A stretch of DNA of 52,705 nt from WTJY01 sp045105475 (GTDB lineage: Bacteria; Chloroflexota; Anaerolineae; Promineifilales; Promineifilaceae), in the NCBI GenBank assembly GCA_045105475.1, contig JBGCDP010000015.1:1-52705 (forward strand), read 5' to 3'. Positions 26,364-35,918 of this stretch are shown here, piece by piece; the stretch's first letter is position 1, and the number at the start of each line of letters is the position of its first letter. The position numbers were made by a program, and so were the translations under genes. The notes below the pieces were generated by a model. The model was not told where the DNA came from and did not search any database. It worked only from the letters and a program-made list of their open reading frames with translations.

Positions 26364-28109
26364 ATGTCATCACTTATGCAGAATAGATATGATGATGCAA
26401 TTAAATTAATCGAGCCTTTATTCCGGCAGCGTGCAGAGGTGGCTCACATCCCTGGGGTTGCCTATGGGGTGGTCGCCAATGGGGAGTTGGTTGGGGTAAA
26501 TAGCTTCGGTGTTCGAGAGAATGTGTCGAACAGTTCAGCCGAATCTGATACTGTGTTCCGCATCGCCTCGATGACGAAAAGTTTTTGTGCGGCCGCCATC
26601 TTACAGCTTCGCGATGCCAATAAACTTCGGCTCGATGATTTGGTCGTGAGCCACGTACCTGATCTGCACGACCTTAATTACCCAACGGCCGACAGTCCTC
26701 CTTTGACGATTCGCCATTTACTCACAATGACAGCCGGTATTCCGCAAGACGACCCGTGGGCCGATCGCCAGCTCTATCGAACCGATCAAGCAATGAGCGG
26801 CTTTTACCAACAAGGGGCCACGTTTTCAGCCCCCCCTGCGACTCGTTTTGAATACTCAAACTACGGTTACATGCTGTTGGGTAGAATTATTACCAATGTG
26901 TCTGGTCAGCCTGCAATGCAATACGTAACCGACCATTTGCTCAAGCCTTTGGGCATGCATGCGACGGTCTGGAATGCGAGTGACGTTCCGGCCGACAAGC
27001 TGGCGCATGGCTATGTTTGGCTCGATGAAGCCTGGCAAGAGGACGAAATGCTCGTTTCAGGTGGTGATAACGTGCTATTTGCAGGCATTTTTACAACTGT
27101 GGCTGATTTGGGAAAGTGGGTTAATTTCTTTTTGTCCGCATGGCCGCCTCGCGATGAAGCCGACAATCTTATATTAAAACGCAGCTCTTTGCGTGAAATG
27201 CAACAGCCGTGGAGCCTCATCTCCACGTCGATAAAACCGTATGAGTTAGGCCAGTCGCCTGAACTATCAACCGGCCACTATGGATATGGTCTATTTATTA
27301 ATCATAACGGCCGATATTCAACAGTCGGGCACGGCGGTGGATTGCCTGGCTTTGGCTCCTATATGTGCTGGAGCCCAGAGCACAACATTGGAATTATAGC
27401 TCTGGGTAATGAGCGGTATGGTGGTTTTAGTCAGGCCTGTTTAGCGGCAATTAATTTGCTTATCGAACAATTAGAGATCGTTGTACCAAAGTCGGTTCCC
27501 TCGGCCGATCTTTCTCAAGCCTATCAGGTGGTCAGCCAACTGGTTGTTGGATGGGACGACGCACTGGCAGACACTCTTTTTGCTGACAATTTTTTCCTCG
27601 ATTTAGATCGGCCTCATTGGCAGGCTAAGCTATCCAAGTTGCGCCAAAAGCACGGGAAGTTTGAGCAGGTTCAAGAGCAAGAGATTGAAGCGGAGGACTG
27701 GTTGAGGGGCCGTTGGCGCTTACCGGCCGAAAACGGTTGGTGTGATCTGTTTATTTCAATGACACCAACTGTGCCACCCTTGGTGCAAAAGCTGACGATT
27801 AAGTCGGTCATGCCGCTGTCGGCCGACATGCAGCAGGTCGCACAACGTTTAGCGGAACTTGTGACCCGGCCGATTTTGGCCGACTTGGACGAATTGCGCA
27901 GTAGTGACTCAAATCGCGGCACAATGTGGAAAAAAATACGTTTAGTCAACCTGATGTGTGGGGCCTGTTTCGCTGGTGATATTTTAGAAAGCGATGGTGA
28001 ATGCCGAGCGGTGCTCCTTTTCAATGGGGATAAGGCGAATACCCGTGTTGTGCTGGGGCTTGATCAATCAGGAAAAATGGCTAAGGTTCGATTCTTGAAT
28101 GCTGAGTAG
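26364..28109 (+). CDS. Serine hydrolase, class C beta-lactamase fold
   Basis: The 581-residue protein shows the S-x-x-K motif in ASMTKSF (S69, K72), the Tyr motif in YSNYGYMLLG and a GHGGGLPGFGSY box in place of the KTG motif. This is the beta-lactamase/DD-peptidase/esterase fold. About 200 residues follow the catalytic domain with no motif I can name. No signal peptide is visible, so it is probably cytosolic, which favours an esterase or peptidase over a cell-wall enzyme. GGAG precedes ATG 26364 by about nine bases. The next gene follows after about 24 bp, so the two are probably co-transcribed. Confidence 0.87.
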   Translation: MSSLMQNRYDDAIKLIEPLFRQRAEVAHIPGVAYGVVANGELVGVNSFGVRENVSNSSAESDTVFRIASMTKSFCAAAILQLRDANKLRLDDLVVSHVPDLHDLNYPTADSPPLTIRHLLTMTAGIPQDDPWADRQLYRTDQAMSGFYQQGATFSAPPATRFEYSNYGYMLLGRIITNVSGQPAMQYVTDHLLKPLGMHATVWNASDVPADKLAHGYVWLDEAWQEDEMLVSGGDNVLFAGIFTTVADLGKWVNFFLSAWPPRDEADNLILKRSSLREMQQPWSLISTSIKPYELGQSPELSTGHYGYGLFINHNGRYSTVGHGGGLPGFGSYMCWSPEHNIGIIALGNERYGGFSQACLAAINLLIEQLEIVVPKSVPSADLSQAYQVVSQLVVGWDDALADTLFADNFFLDLDRPHWQAKLSKLRQKHGKFEQVQEQEIEAEDWLRGRWRLPAENGWCDLFISMTPTVPPLVQKLTIKSVMPLSADMQQVAQRLAELVTRPILADLDELRSSDSNRGTMWKKIRLVNLMCGACFAGDILESDGECRAVLLFNGDKANTRVVLGLDQSGKMAKVRFLNAE

Positions 28110-28133
28110 TGGAATAAAAAAGGAGATTTGAGC

Positions 28134-30110
28134 GTGTCAAATAAAATTATTGAAGAAAACAAATTGCCAGGCAACTCGCCTACAGAGTGGGACATTAACG
28201 GATGGGGGGACCCGTCGATTCAGGGATTTGGGCACGACATCAGCATTGATTTGGGCGAAACAATCTATTTTAAGATTAAAACAGATTCGATCGACTATCG
28301 TATAGACATTTACCGAATGGGATATTATAACGAGATGGGTGCACGTAAGGTTGGGACCGTTTTGCCAACGGCCGAATTGCCCCAAACTCAGCCCGAAGGG
28401 CTTCGTGACCCGATTACAAAGCTATACGACTGTGGAAACTGGGCGATTTCAGCAGAGTGGACATGTCCGGCCGATGCGGTATCAGGCATCTATTTTGCCC
28501 GTTTGGTTCGCCATGATCCGTCCTCTACCAATTGGCGCTCTCAAGTGGTTAAAACACCTGATACGGTCGAGCCAGAAGCTCGTGAACACGCCTATGGCGC
28601 TTCTGGGCATGGCAAACCTTCCAATGCGCTCAAAGAGCCTTGGGCGAGCCACATCTACTTTATTGTTCGTGATGATGCGGCTCATTCAGAAATCATTTTC
28701 CAAACGTCTGACACGACTTGGCAGGCTTATAATCGATATGGTGGGCACAGTACGTATGCAGAGCTTGATCCCAACTATCCACGCATCCACGGCAAGCCTA
28801 ATCGTGCTCATAAAGTGAGCTATAACCGGCCAATGGAAACACGCCACTATCGGGCTGTTAACAAAGTTTTTAATGGGGAATATCCGTTTGTACGCTGGCT
28901 CGAGCGCAACGGCTTCGACGTGAGTTATTCCACCGGGGTCGATAGCGCTCGGCGAGGAGAGGTGATCCAGAATCATAAACTGTTCTTGTCGGTTGGGCAT
29001 GATGAATATTGGTCAGGTGGACAACGTACACATGTTGAGGCAGCGCGTGCCGCTGGAGTAAATCTTGCATTTTTCAGCGGAAATGAAGTCTTCTGGAAAA
29101 CCCGCTGGGAACCAAGCATCGACGGCACCGAGACTGATTACCGAACGATGGTGACGTATAAAGAGACGCAGGATAACGCTAAAATTGACCCCGAGCCAGA
29201 TGTTTGGACTGGTACATGGCGGGACGGCCGGGAGTTTAATCCTGAAGGGGCACAGCCTGAAAATGCCTTGACCGGCACAATTTTTACCGTTAATGCGTGG
29301 CGAAACGATCCGTTGATTGTCCCGGCCGAATATGGTCACCTGCGCCTGTGGCGTAATACCAAAGTGGCAGATCTCAAGCCAGGTGAGCGAGCCGTGCTGC
29401 TGAAAGGCTTGTTAGGCCATGAATGGGACGAAGATATCGACAACGGTCATCGCCCGCCCGGATTGTTCCATTTGTCTGAAACAACCGTTGATAACGTATG
29501 GTATGTTCAAGATGAAGGGGGCGTGTTTGATTCTGGAACAGCGACTCATCATCTAACCCTTTACCGACACGAGAGCGGTGCTTTGGTATTTGGTGCTGGT
29601 ACGGTTCAATGGGGCTGGGGGCTAGATGCACATCACGATACAGATACGGGTGTTCCACCTGAGAAAGCCAATCCTAGCTCGACCCGAATCGGATTTGATC
29701 CGCATGGGCCAGATATTACGATTCAGCAGGCGACTGTGAATCTGTTTGCGGACATGGGTGTTCAGCCACAAAATCTGCAAGATGATTTGGTTCGAGGCGA
29801 CCAGTCGGCCGATAGTGAAGCACCGGTTTCAAGTATCGATTTCCCGGCCGATGGTGCCAAGCTGCCATTGGGAATGATTCAGATTCAAGGGAGAGCTCAA
29901 GACTTTGGTGGTGGGGTTGTGGGCGGTGTTGAAATATCGCTAAACGGCGGTGAGCGTTGGCACCCTGTCGTCGGCCGAGAAACATGGCACTTTGACTGGA
30001 CACCAACCCAAGCTGGGGAAGTGAAATTGTGTTGCCGAGCCGTCGACGATAGCGGAAATTTGGAAGAGGTAAAACAAAGCAATCAGTGCAACTTGACCAT
30101 TCTTTCATAA
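28134..30110 (+). CDS. N,N-dimethylformamidase large-subunit-like protein
   Basis: About 658 residues. The N-terminal part is beta-rich, with FKIKTDSIDYRIDIYRMGYY, typical of the DMFase beta-subunit family. The core includes VGHDEYWSGGQR and FFSGNEVFWKTRWE, the best-conserved region of that family, and an Ig-like C-terminal domain (RAQDFGGGVVGGVEIS) follows. In true DMFase the large subunit holds a mononuclear iron and pairs with a small subunit. No small-subunit gene is nearby, so this may be a different amidohydrolase. GTG 28134 is chosen because AAGGAG (28120-28125) is eight bases upstream; the TTG at 28128 would be only two bases from it. Confidence 0.82.
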   Translation: MSNKIIEENKLPGNSPTEWDINGWGDPSIQGFGHDISIDLGETIYFKIKTDSIDYRIDIYRMGYYNEMGARKVGTVLPTAELPQTQPEGLRDPITKLYDCGNWAISAEWTCPADAVSGIYFARLVRHDPSSTNWRSQVVKTPDTVEPEAREHAYGASGHGKPSNALKEPWASHIYFIVRDDAAHSEIIFQTSDTTWQAYNRYGGHSTYAELDPNYPRIHGKPNRAHKVSYNRPMETRHYRAVNKVFNGEYPFVRWLERNGFDVSYSTGVDSARRGEVIQNHKLFLSVGHDEYWSGGQRTHVEAARAAGVNLAFFSGNEVFWKTRWEPSIDGTETDYRTMVTYKETQDNAKIDPEPDVWTGTWRDGREFNPEGAQPENALTGTIFTVNAWRNDPLIVPAEYGHLRLWRNTKVADLKPGERAVLLKGLLGHEWDEDIDNGHRPPGLFHLSETTVDNVWYVQDEGGVFDSGTATHHLTLYRHESGALVFGAGTVQWGWGLDAHHDTDTGVPPEKANPSSTRIGFDPHGPDITIQQATVNLFADMGVQPQNLQDDLVRGDQSADSEAPVSSIDFPADGAKLPLGMIQIQGRAQDFGGGVVGGVEISLNGGERWHPVVGRETWHFDWTPTQAGEVKLCCRAVDDSGNLEEVKQSNQCNLTILS

Positions 30111-30257
30111 CTTAGCTTATCAACTATTGAAAAAATTTGGCATATGGCGTAAACGGTGCGTTAAAGTTTAGATTAGCTCACTTGTTCAACTTAATCTGAT
30201 AGAATTAAGGTAAAGGGGCGCCTGCTCACATCTTTGAATTTGGAGAACCCCCTCGTT

Positions 30258-33200
30258 ATGAGTCGTGGAAGTCAATATATTCCTATGGATTGGCGCCGCG
30301 CAATCGTTCGCGATGCGGCCTTATCTGAGACCCAAACAGGCTCTGCTCTGTTTGCAGACATATCTGGTTTCACAGCTTTAACTGAAACATTCGCTAAAGA
30401 GCTCGGCCCCAAGCGTGGCGCGGAAGAATTTACCGTGCATCTGAATCAGGTTTTTTATGCGATCGTAGCCGACTTGCATAATTATGCTGGGAGCGTTGTC
30501 AGCTTTAGTGGTGATGCAATTACCTGTTGGTTTGATGGTGACTTAGACGGCCGCCGGGCGGTTACCTGTGCCCTTGCCATGCAAAGAACGATGGGGAATC
30601 TTCAGGAGATTACGACTTATACGTCACACATTGTGCGTTTGGGTATTAAATTGGCAGTTTCTATCGGCTCCGTTCGCCGCTTTATTGTCGGATTGCCTGA
30701 ATATGCATTAATGGATGCAATGGCTGGCCGTACATTGGAGCGGGTGACTGCGGCCGAAAGTATGGCTGAAAAAGGGGATGTCGTTTTAGATGGGCAGACG
30801 GCCGCACAGCTTGCAGAATATCTAACTATTGAAGAATGGCGCACTCATGAGGAAAGTGGGGATCAGTTTGCTGTTATTAGCAGCCTGAACCTCAAAGTTG
30901 AACCATATCCATGGCCTCGGTTTGAAGATGCCAAACTGAACGACGAGACAATTAAGCAGTGGTTGTTGCCGGGCGTTTATGAACGTATTACGACGGGAGC
31001 AGGCGAATTTCTGTCAGAAATCCGGCCGACGGTTGCCCTATTCCTTCGTTTTTCAGGCATTGACTACGATTTAGACCCATCTGCACCACAAAAGCTCAAT
31101 GCGTTTGTCTGCCATGTGCAAAAGATTCTGATGCGCTATGGCGGCAGCCTGCTCCAGCTGACGATTGGCGACAAAGGCAGCTATATGTATGCCTCATTCG
31201 GTGCACCGCTTGCCAACGAAGACGATGCTGAGCGGGCTGCATCGGCCGCACTTGAGCTGGTTCAGTCAACGGTTGATTTTGATTTAGATCAGCGGTTGCA
31301 GATCGGTATTACGCAAGGGGTCATGTGGGCTGGCGCCTACGGTGGCGCAGAGCGCAAAACGTATGGTGTTATGGGGAATAATGTGAATCTTGCGGCTCGT
31401 TTGATGATTCAGGCGAAACCGGGTCAAATTTTGATGAATCGTGGTGCGGTTCAGAAAATCGAATCAGAATTCCAAGCTGACTTTTTGGCGATGGTGAAAT
31501 TTAAAGGGAAATCTGTTGAAACTGAGGTGTTTGAGCTTGTTGACCGTAAGTTCACCAGTGGATTTCATCTGTTTGATTCGTCTTATCGGGTGCCGATGGT
31601 CGGCCGTGAAGATGAGCTCGCAACGATTTCAAAAAAGATCCCTGAGGTTTTAAGTGGGCATGGCCAGGTTGTGGGCATCACGGCCGAAGCTGGTATGGGG
31701 AAGTCTCGCTTAGCGGCCGAAGTGATTCAAAAAACTGTTGACCAGGGAATTAAAGGATTTGGGGGTGAAGGGGAGTCTTTTGGAACAAACAACAGCTATT
31801 TGATTTGGGAAGGAATCTGGAGTGACATTTTCAAGGTGTCTCCAAATCAGCCCTTAGATCAACAAATAGGAATCTTAAAAGCTGAGCTAGAAGCTGCCGG
31901 TTCTGATTTGTTAGCACGTTTGCCATTGCTGTCACCTCTGCTAAATATTTCTATACCCGATAATGACCTAACCGCTTCGCTTGACCCTAAGGCGAAAAAG
32001 TCTGCGCTAGAGTCGCTGTTGGTTGATTATTTGCGGCATATCTCAATGAGCGGCCCGATTTTGTTACTGCTGGAAGATGTTCACTGGATCGATGATCTTT
32101 CGAAGGACCTGCTCGAAGCGTTGACAAGGTCAATTGAGCATATTCCGGTGATGATTTTGCTTGTTTATCGGCCGCAGAATCAGATTAATAACCGGGTTCC
32201 AGATCTGTCAGGATTGCCTTATTTTACCGAGATCAAAATTGAGCAGTTCTCGAATGAAGAAGCAGCGATGCTGATTCGTTTTAAACTAACTCAGCTTTAC
32301 TCATCCTTTAAGATTCCGCAAAAACTGGTTGATATGGTAACGACCAAAGCGGGTGGAAATCCGTTTTATATTGAAGAAATTTTGAACTATATCCGTGATA
32401 TCGATCTTGATATTCATGATGCGCAATCGCTCGCTCAAGTTGATCTACCAGACACGATTTACAGCTTGATTTTAAGCCGTGTTGATCGTCTAAGCCATCG
32501 TCAGCAAGTGGCTTTGCGTGTAGCCAGCGTTATTGGCCGCTTATTCAGGTCAGCGATGGTTTGGGGCATTTACCCTGGACAGAAGGACCCCGAAGCTTTT
32601 GAGGCTGATCTTAAGACGCTGACCAAACTTGAAATTACAACTGTTGAAAAGCCTGAGCCTGAACTAACTTATCTATTCCGGCACATTGTTACACAAGAAG
32701 TAACCTATGAGAGCTTGCCCTTTAATACACGTTCAAATTTGCATGAACAAGTGGGCGCATATATTGAAAAAACTTACACGGATAACCTAGAGCAGTTCTT
32801 GGACTTGCTCGCTTTCCATTACGGGCGAAGTAAAAATGATGCAAAGAAGAAACAGTATTTGCTTCAAGCAGGTGACGCCGCCAAATCAAGCTTTGCCAAC
32901 GTTGCAGCTATCGACTATTACAACCAGCTTTTGCCTTTACTCGACCAAGAAGTCGAAAAGATTCCAGTTGAAATCAAGTTGGGAGAAGTGCATGACCTGA
33001 TCGGGCAATGGGAAGAGGTTGAAGAAATCTATAGCAAGCTTGAAGATCGGGTACAAGCGGCCGATGTTGTTTCACATTTGCCAAATATTTTGTACCTGCT
33101 TGGTGATTTAAAGCGCAGGCAGGGGAAATACGATGAATCCCAAATTTACTTTACCAAAGCCCAAGAAAAAGCGACCCGCCTAAATGATCAGTCGCAAATT

Positions 33201-34565
33201 GGTAAAACGCTGCTGGGCCAAGGCACGTTAAACGCGCAGCAGGGTGATTTTGATACAGCACTTAAACTCTACGAAGGGTCATTGGAAATTTATAATGAGC
33301 TGGATGACAACTTCAACAAAGCCAAAGTTTTTAATAATATGGGCGTTGTTGCAGAGTACCAAGGTGACCTAGAACAAGGTAAACGCTGGTACGAAGAGTC
33401 TCTATCGTTGCGAAGAGCTATTGGACTACAATCAGAAGTGGCGAATGCCTTAAGTAATTTGGGGAATATGTCATCAGAGCTTGGTAGCCCAGATGAAGCT
33501 TTGATTTATTTAGAAGAGGCTTTGGTGATTCAGCGCCAAATTGGTAATCGGTGGGCAATTGCCAATACGCTAAACAATCTGGGAAATGCGGCGCGTGAAT
33601 TAGGCCAATTAGACCGTGCAAAAGAGATTTATAGCGAAAGCCTGGGCATTTATAAGGAATTAGGGGATAAATGGGCACTTGCATTTCTACTCGAAGATAT
33701 AGGTTCATTGCTAACGATGCAGAACTTTGACCGAAAAGCACTGTTTTTAGTAGGTAGTGCCGACAAGATTCGTGAAGAAATCAATTCGCCTCTTTCGGAG
33801 GTACTGAAGGAAAAGTTAGAGCAAAAGCTACAGTCAGCCAGGCAAAGGATTGGAGAAGCCCATTCACAAGAGGTCTGGTCGGCCGGAAGGAACATGCACG
33901 TGGACGATGCCATTAACATTGCAGTTGATCAGCTTTCTTTGGAAGAAGAGGGTCGGCCTGCCAATCCAGATATTAGTGGGGCGATTGAATTTGCATTAAG
34001 CATAATTCGGGACAAGTTAGAGCCTAAATATGTCTACCATAACATTACGCATACAGAATTTGATGTGATGCCGGCGGCCATGCGTTTGGCCGATTTAAGT
34101 AATCTCCCAGAAGATGAAAAAATATTACTTAAAGTTGCAGCCAGCTTTCATGATGTTGGGTATTTACAAGGGGCGGCCGGGCATGAAGGGCGCTCCTGTG
34201 CGGCTGCTAAGATGCATTTGCCTGACTTTGGCTTCTCGCAAGAAGATATCCAGATGATTTGTCAAATAATTATGGCTACCCAGATTCCCCAAAACCCTGT
34301 TAATCTTGCTGGGCAGATTTTGGCTGATGCTGATTTAGATTTACTGGGGCGTACCGATTTTCCAGGCTGTAGCAATAGGCTAAGAAGCGAGATGGAGAAT
34401 CTAGGGACAAAGCTGACCGATGTTGAGTGGTATAGCCAGCAAATCGCCTTTTTAGAAAATCATACCTATTTCACCGATGCAGCTTGGGAAACACGGCATC
34501 CACAAAAACTTGAAAATGTAGAATGGCTCAAGGCATTGGTGGCAAATCTAGTGGCGAGTGGCTAG
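30258..34565 (+). CDS. Class III cyclase / STAND ATPase / TPR / HD-domain signalling protein
   Basis: A 1435-residue multidomain protein. Cyclase 1 (about 20-195) has the metal aspartate in FADISGF and the second in SFSGDAIT. Cyclase 2 (about 255-430) has FLRFSGID at the first metal site, without aspartate, and looks degenerate. An ATPase with GREDEL and Walker A EAGMGKSRL (about 477-485) and Walker B LLLEDVHWIDD follows. TPR repeats (about 890-1150; AIANTLNNLGNA-type) come next. The end (about 1255-1405) is an HD phosphohydrolase-like domain with HNITHTE, ASFHDVGY, GHEGRS and DADLDLLG. Cyclase-ATPase-TPR proteins are common in Chloroflexota; the HD fusion is less usual. ATG 30258 has GGAG upstream; a TTG at 30234 is an alternative. 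Confidence 0.9.
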   Translation: MSRGSQYIPMDWRRAIVRDAALSETQTGSALFADISGFTALTETFAKELGPKRGAEEFTVHLNQVFYAIVADLHNYAGSVVSFSGDAITCWFDGDLDGRRAVTCALAMQRTMGNLQEITTYTSHIVRLGIKLAVSIGSVRRFIVGLPEYALMDAMAGRTLERVTAAESMAEKGDVVLDGQTAAQLAEYLTIEEWRTHEESGDQFAVISSLNLKVEPYPWPRFEDAKLNDETIKQWLLPGVYERITTGAGEFLSEIRPTVALFLRFSGIDYDLDPSAPQKLNAFVCHVQKILMRYGGSLLQLTIGDKGSYMYASFGAPLANEDDAERAASAALELVQSTVDFDLDQRLQIGITQGVMWAGAYGGAERKTYGVMGNNVNLAARLMIQAKPGQILMNRGAVQKIESEFQADFLAMVKFKGKSVETEVFELVDRKFTSGFHLFDSSYRVPMVGREDELATISKKIPEVLSGHGQVVGITAEAGMGKSRLAAEVIQKTVDQGIKGFGGEGESFGTNNSYLIWEGIWSDIFKVSPNQPLDQQIGILKAELEAAGSDLLARLPLLSPLLNISIPDNDLTASLDPKAKKSALESLLVDYLRHISMSGPILLLLEDVHWIDDLSKDLLEALTRSIEHIPVMILLVYRPQNQINNRVPDLSGLPYFTEIKIEQFSNEEAAMLIRFKLTQLYSSFKIPQKLVDMVTTKAGGNPFYIEEILNYIRDIDLDIHDAQSLAQVDLPDTIYSLILSRVDRLSHRQQVALRVASVIGRLFRSAMVWGIYPGQKDPEAFEADLKTLTKLEITTVEKPEPELTYLFRHIVTQEVTYESLPFNTRSNLHEQVGAYIEKTYTDNLEQFLDLLAFHYGRSKNDAKKKQYLLQAGDAAKSSFANVAAIDYYNQLLPLLDQEVEKIPVEIKLGEVHDLIGQWEEVEEIYSKLEDRVQAADVVSHLPNILYLLGDLKRRQGKYDESQIYFTKAQEKATRLNDQSQIGKTLLGQGTLNAQQGDFDTALKLYEGSLEIYNELDDNFNKAKVFNNMGVVAEYQGDLEQGKRWYEESLSLRRAIGLQSEVANALSNLGNMSSELGSPDEALIYLEEALVIQRQIGNRWAIANTLNNLGNAARELGQLDRAKEIYSESLGIYKELGDKWALAFLLEDIGSLLTMQNFDRKALFLVGSADKIREEINSPLSEVLKEKLEQKLQSARQRIGEAHSQEVWSAGRNMHVDDAINIAVDQLSLEEEGRPANPDISGAIEFALSIIRDKLEPKYVYHNITHTEFDVMPAAMRLADLSNLPEDEKILLKVAASFHDVGYLQGAAGHEGRSCAAAKMHLPDFGFSQEDIQMICQIIMATQIPQNPVNLAGQILADADLDLLGRTDFPGCSNRLRSEMENLGTKLTDVEWYSQQIAFLENHTYFTDAAWETRHPQKLENVEWLKALVANLVASG

Positions 34566-34853
34566 ATCGTTCATTGTTTGTGCTAGAGCTACATCCCACG
34601 AGCTAATCGTGTTGTCCATATCGTGGGTGGTTAACGCGACATCGACTTGATTGTAGATGTTTGACCATTCTGGGTGATGATCCAGCTTTTCGGCCGCAAT
34701 TGCGACGCTAACCATCCAGCCCATCGCCTGCATAAATCCTTTGAATTTAAACCGTTTTGTGAGTTTGCCGTTTTCAGACTTCCAGCCTTCAAGATTTTCT
34801 AGGGCTCGGTTGATTTCTGCATCTGATAATTTCTTGCGTTCAATTCTTTTCAT
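34548..34853 (-). CDS. Pterin-4a-carbinolamine dehydratase
   Basis: A compact 101-residue protein with the family signature EKLDHHPEWSNIYNQV, where the two adjacent histidines are catalytic, followed by THDMDNTISSWD. It dehydrates 4a-hydroxytetrahydrobiopterin in recycling of the pterin cofactor of aromatic amino-acid hydroxylases. No hydroxylase is nearby; in many bacteria the protein has another pterin-linked role. It overlaps the end of the convergent cyclase gene by 18 bp. Confidence 0.93.
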   Translation of the reverse strand: MKRIERKKLSDAEINRALENLEGWKSENGKLTKRFKFKGFMQAMGWMVSVAIAAEKLDHHPEWSNIYNQVDVALTTHDMDNTISSWDVALAQTMNDLATRH

Positions 34854-34876
34854 ATTTGATGCTTAAGGGCTTAATT

Positions 34877-35797
34877 TTAGGCTAAGGCCATCGTATAGAG
34901 AGGAAATTGATGCCCGCTAGGCCTGTAGCCAAAACGTTTGTAAAGCCTTTGCGCATTTACATTTGCAGATTCAGTATTTAAGGTCATCTCGATGGCTCCT
35001 CTTCGTTGGTAGCCCTTAATTGCATGAGCTAATAGATGGCCTCCAACCCCACGTCCTTGTACTGCTGGATCAACTGTAATGCGAGCCAGATGAGCGGCTG
35101 CCCCACGGCCGGTTGCACTATGCTGAAAACCAACTAATTTGTTATTGATGAGTGCGACATCAAAGCTGAAGGCTTGGTCCATCGCTCGGTTTAAACCTGT
35201 CGCACTATGGCGCCAGATTGGTGGAAAAGCACGACTTTCTATTTCTGCCAAGTGAGGCATATCTTCACTGGTTGCTGCGCGTATGTGTAGTCCATCTATC
35301 GTGTTCAATGGGGGGATTTTGAACGTTGGTTTTTGATAGGTAATGACCCGCTCGCTTTCGGTGAAACCTAATTTTTCAGGCCAGCCATCAGGCCAAGCAA
35401 TAGGAGCCATCCATCCAATAATTTTGACGCCGTTTTGAATTAAGTACTCACAAACTTGATCTACCATCGCCGACATTTGCAAAAAAGATTGTTTCCGATT
35501 AAAGCTTTGTCTTTCCAGCGCCGCTACTCGAACCCAAGCTCCCGGACCAGGGTCCGCCACAATCGCGAGACATCCTTTTGAGCCATCCTGTGAATGACTC
35601 ATTACAAATCCGGGGGATCCTAGCCAGCTTTTAGTTTCGAACCAGTCAACGTGTTTGTGGCGCCAGGGAGCTGTTTTTAACAGTGTTTCGGCAACATTGA
35701 AATCAGCTTCTCGAGCTTGCCAAACCTTCACATTTTCGGCTGGATTTCGGTTGACAAAACCGCTCGCTTGACCATTTTTATCGTTTGCGATTTCCAT
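34877..35797 (-). CDS. Tandem-GNAT acetyltransferase
   Basis: About 306 residues. The N-terminal half is a weak GNAT-like domain (VADPGPGAWVRVAALE, then FLQMSAMVDQVCEYL). The C-terminal half is a clear GNAT with LARITVDPAVQGRGVGGHLL and LNTESANVNAQRLYKRFGY, the acetyl-CoA loop and the typical C-terminal strand. The substrate is unknown. ATG 35797 is used; no good Shine-Dalgarno site precedes it. It diverges from recA with ~120 bp between starts. Confidence 0.85.
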   Translation of the reverse strand: MEIANDKNGQASGFVNRNPAENVKVWQAREADFNVAETLLKTAPWRHKHVDWFETKSWLGSPGFVMSHSQDGSKGCLAIVADPGPGAWVRVAALERQSFNRKQSFLQMSAMVDQVCEYLIQNGVKIIGWMAPIAWPDGWPEKLGFTESERVITYQKPTFKIPPLNTIDGLHIRAATSEDMPHLAEIESRAFPPIWRHSATGLNRAMDQAFSFDVALINNKLVGFQHSATGRGAAAHLARITVDPAVQGRGVGGHLLAHAIKGYQRRGAIEMTLNTESANVNAQRLYKRFGYRPSGHQFPLYTMALA

Positions 35798-35863
35798 ATC
35801 GCTATTGTACACTATTGCACTTAATATTCAGGCCAGTTTGGGGGCTTCTCTCTCTGGTCATGA

Positions 35864-35892
35864 TTGACATAAAACTAAGCAATGGAGATCAT
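35864..35892 (+). promoter_or_regulatory. Probable recA promoter
   Basis: TTGACA (35864-35869), a perfect -35 box, is followed 17 bp later by GATCAT (35887-35892), which matches the -10 consensus at four of six positions. The recA ATG lies 27 bp further on. I see no clear LexA box of the Bacillus or E. coli type. Confidence 0.45.
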
Positions 35893-35918
35893 GCACCCAT
35901 GCGGTGTATGTTTTTAAA

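Noticed and set aside
28339..28818. 159-codon plus-strand ORF in another frame
   Set aside because: Overlaps the DMFase-like gene, which has clear family motifs; the alternative translation has none.
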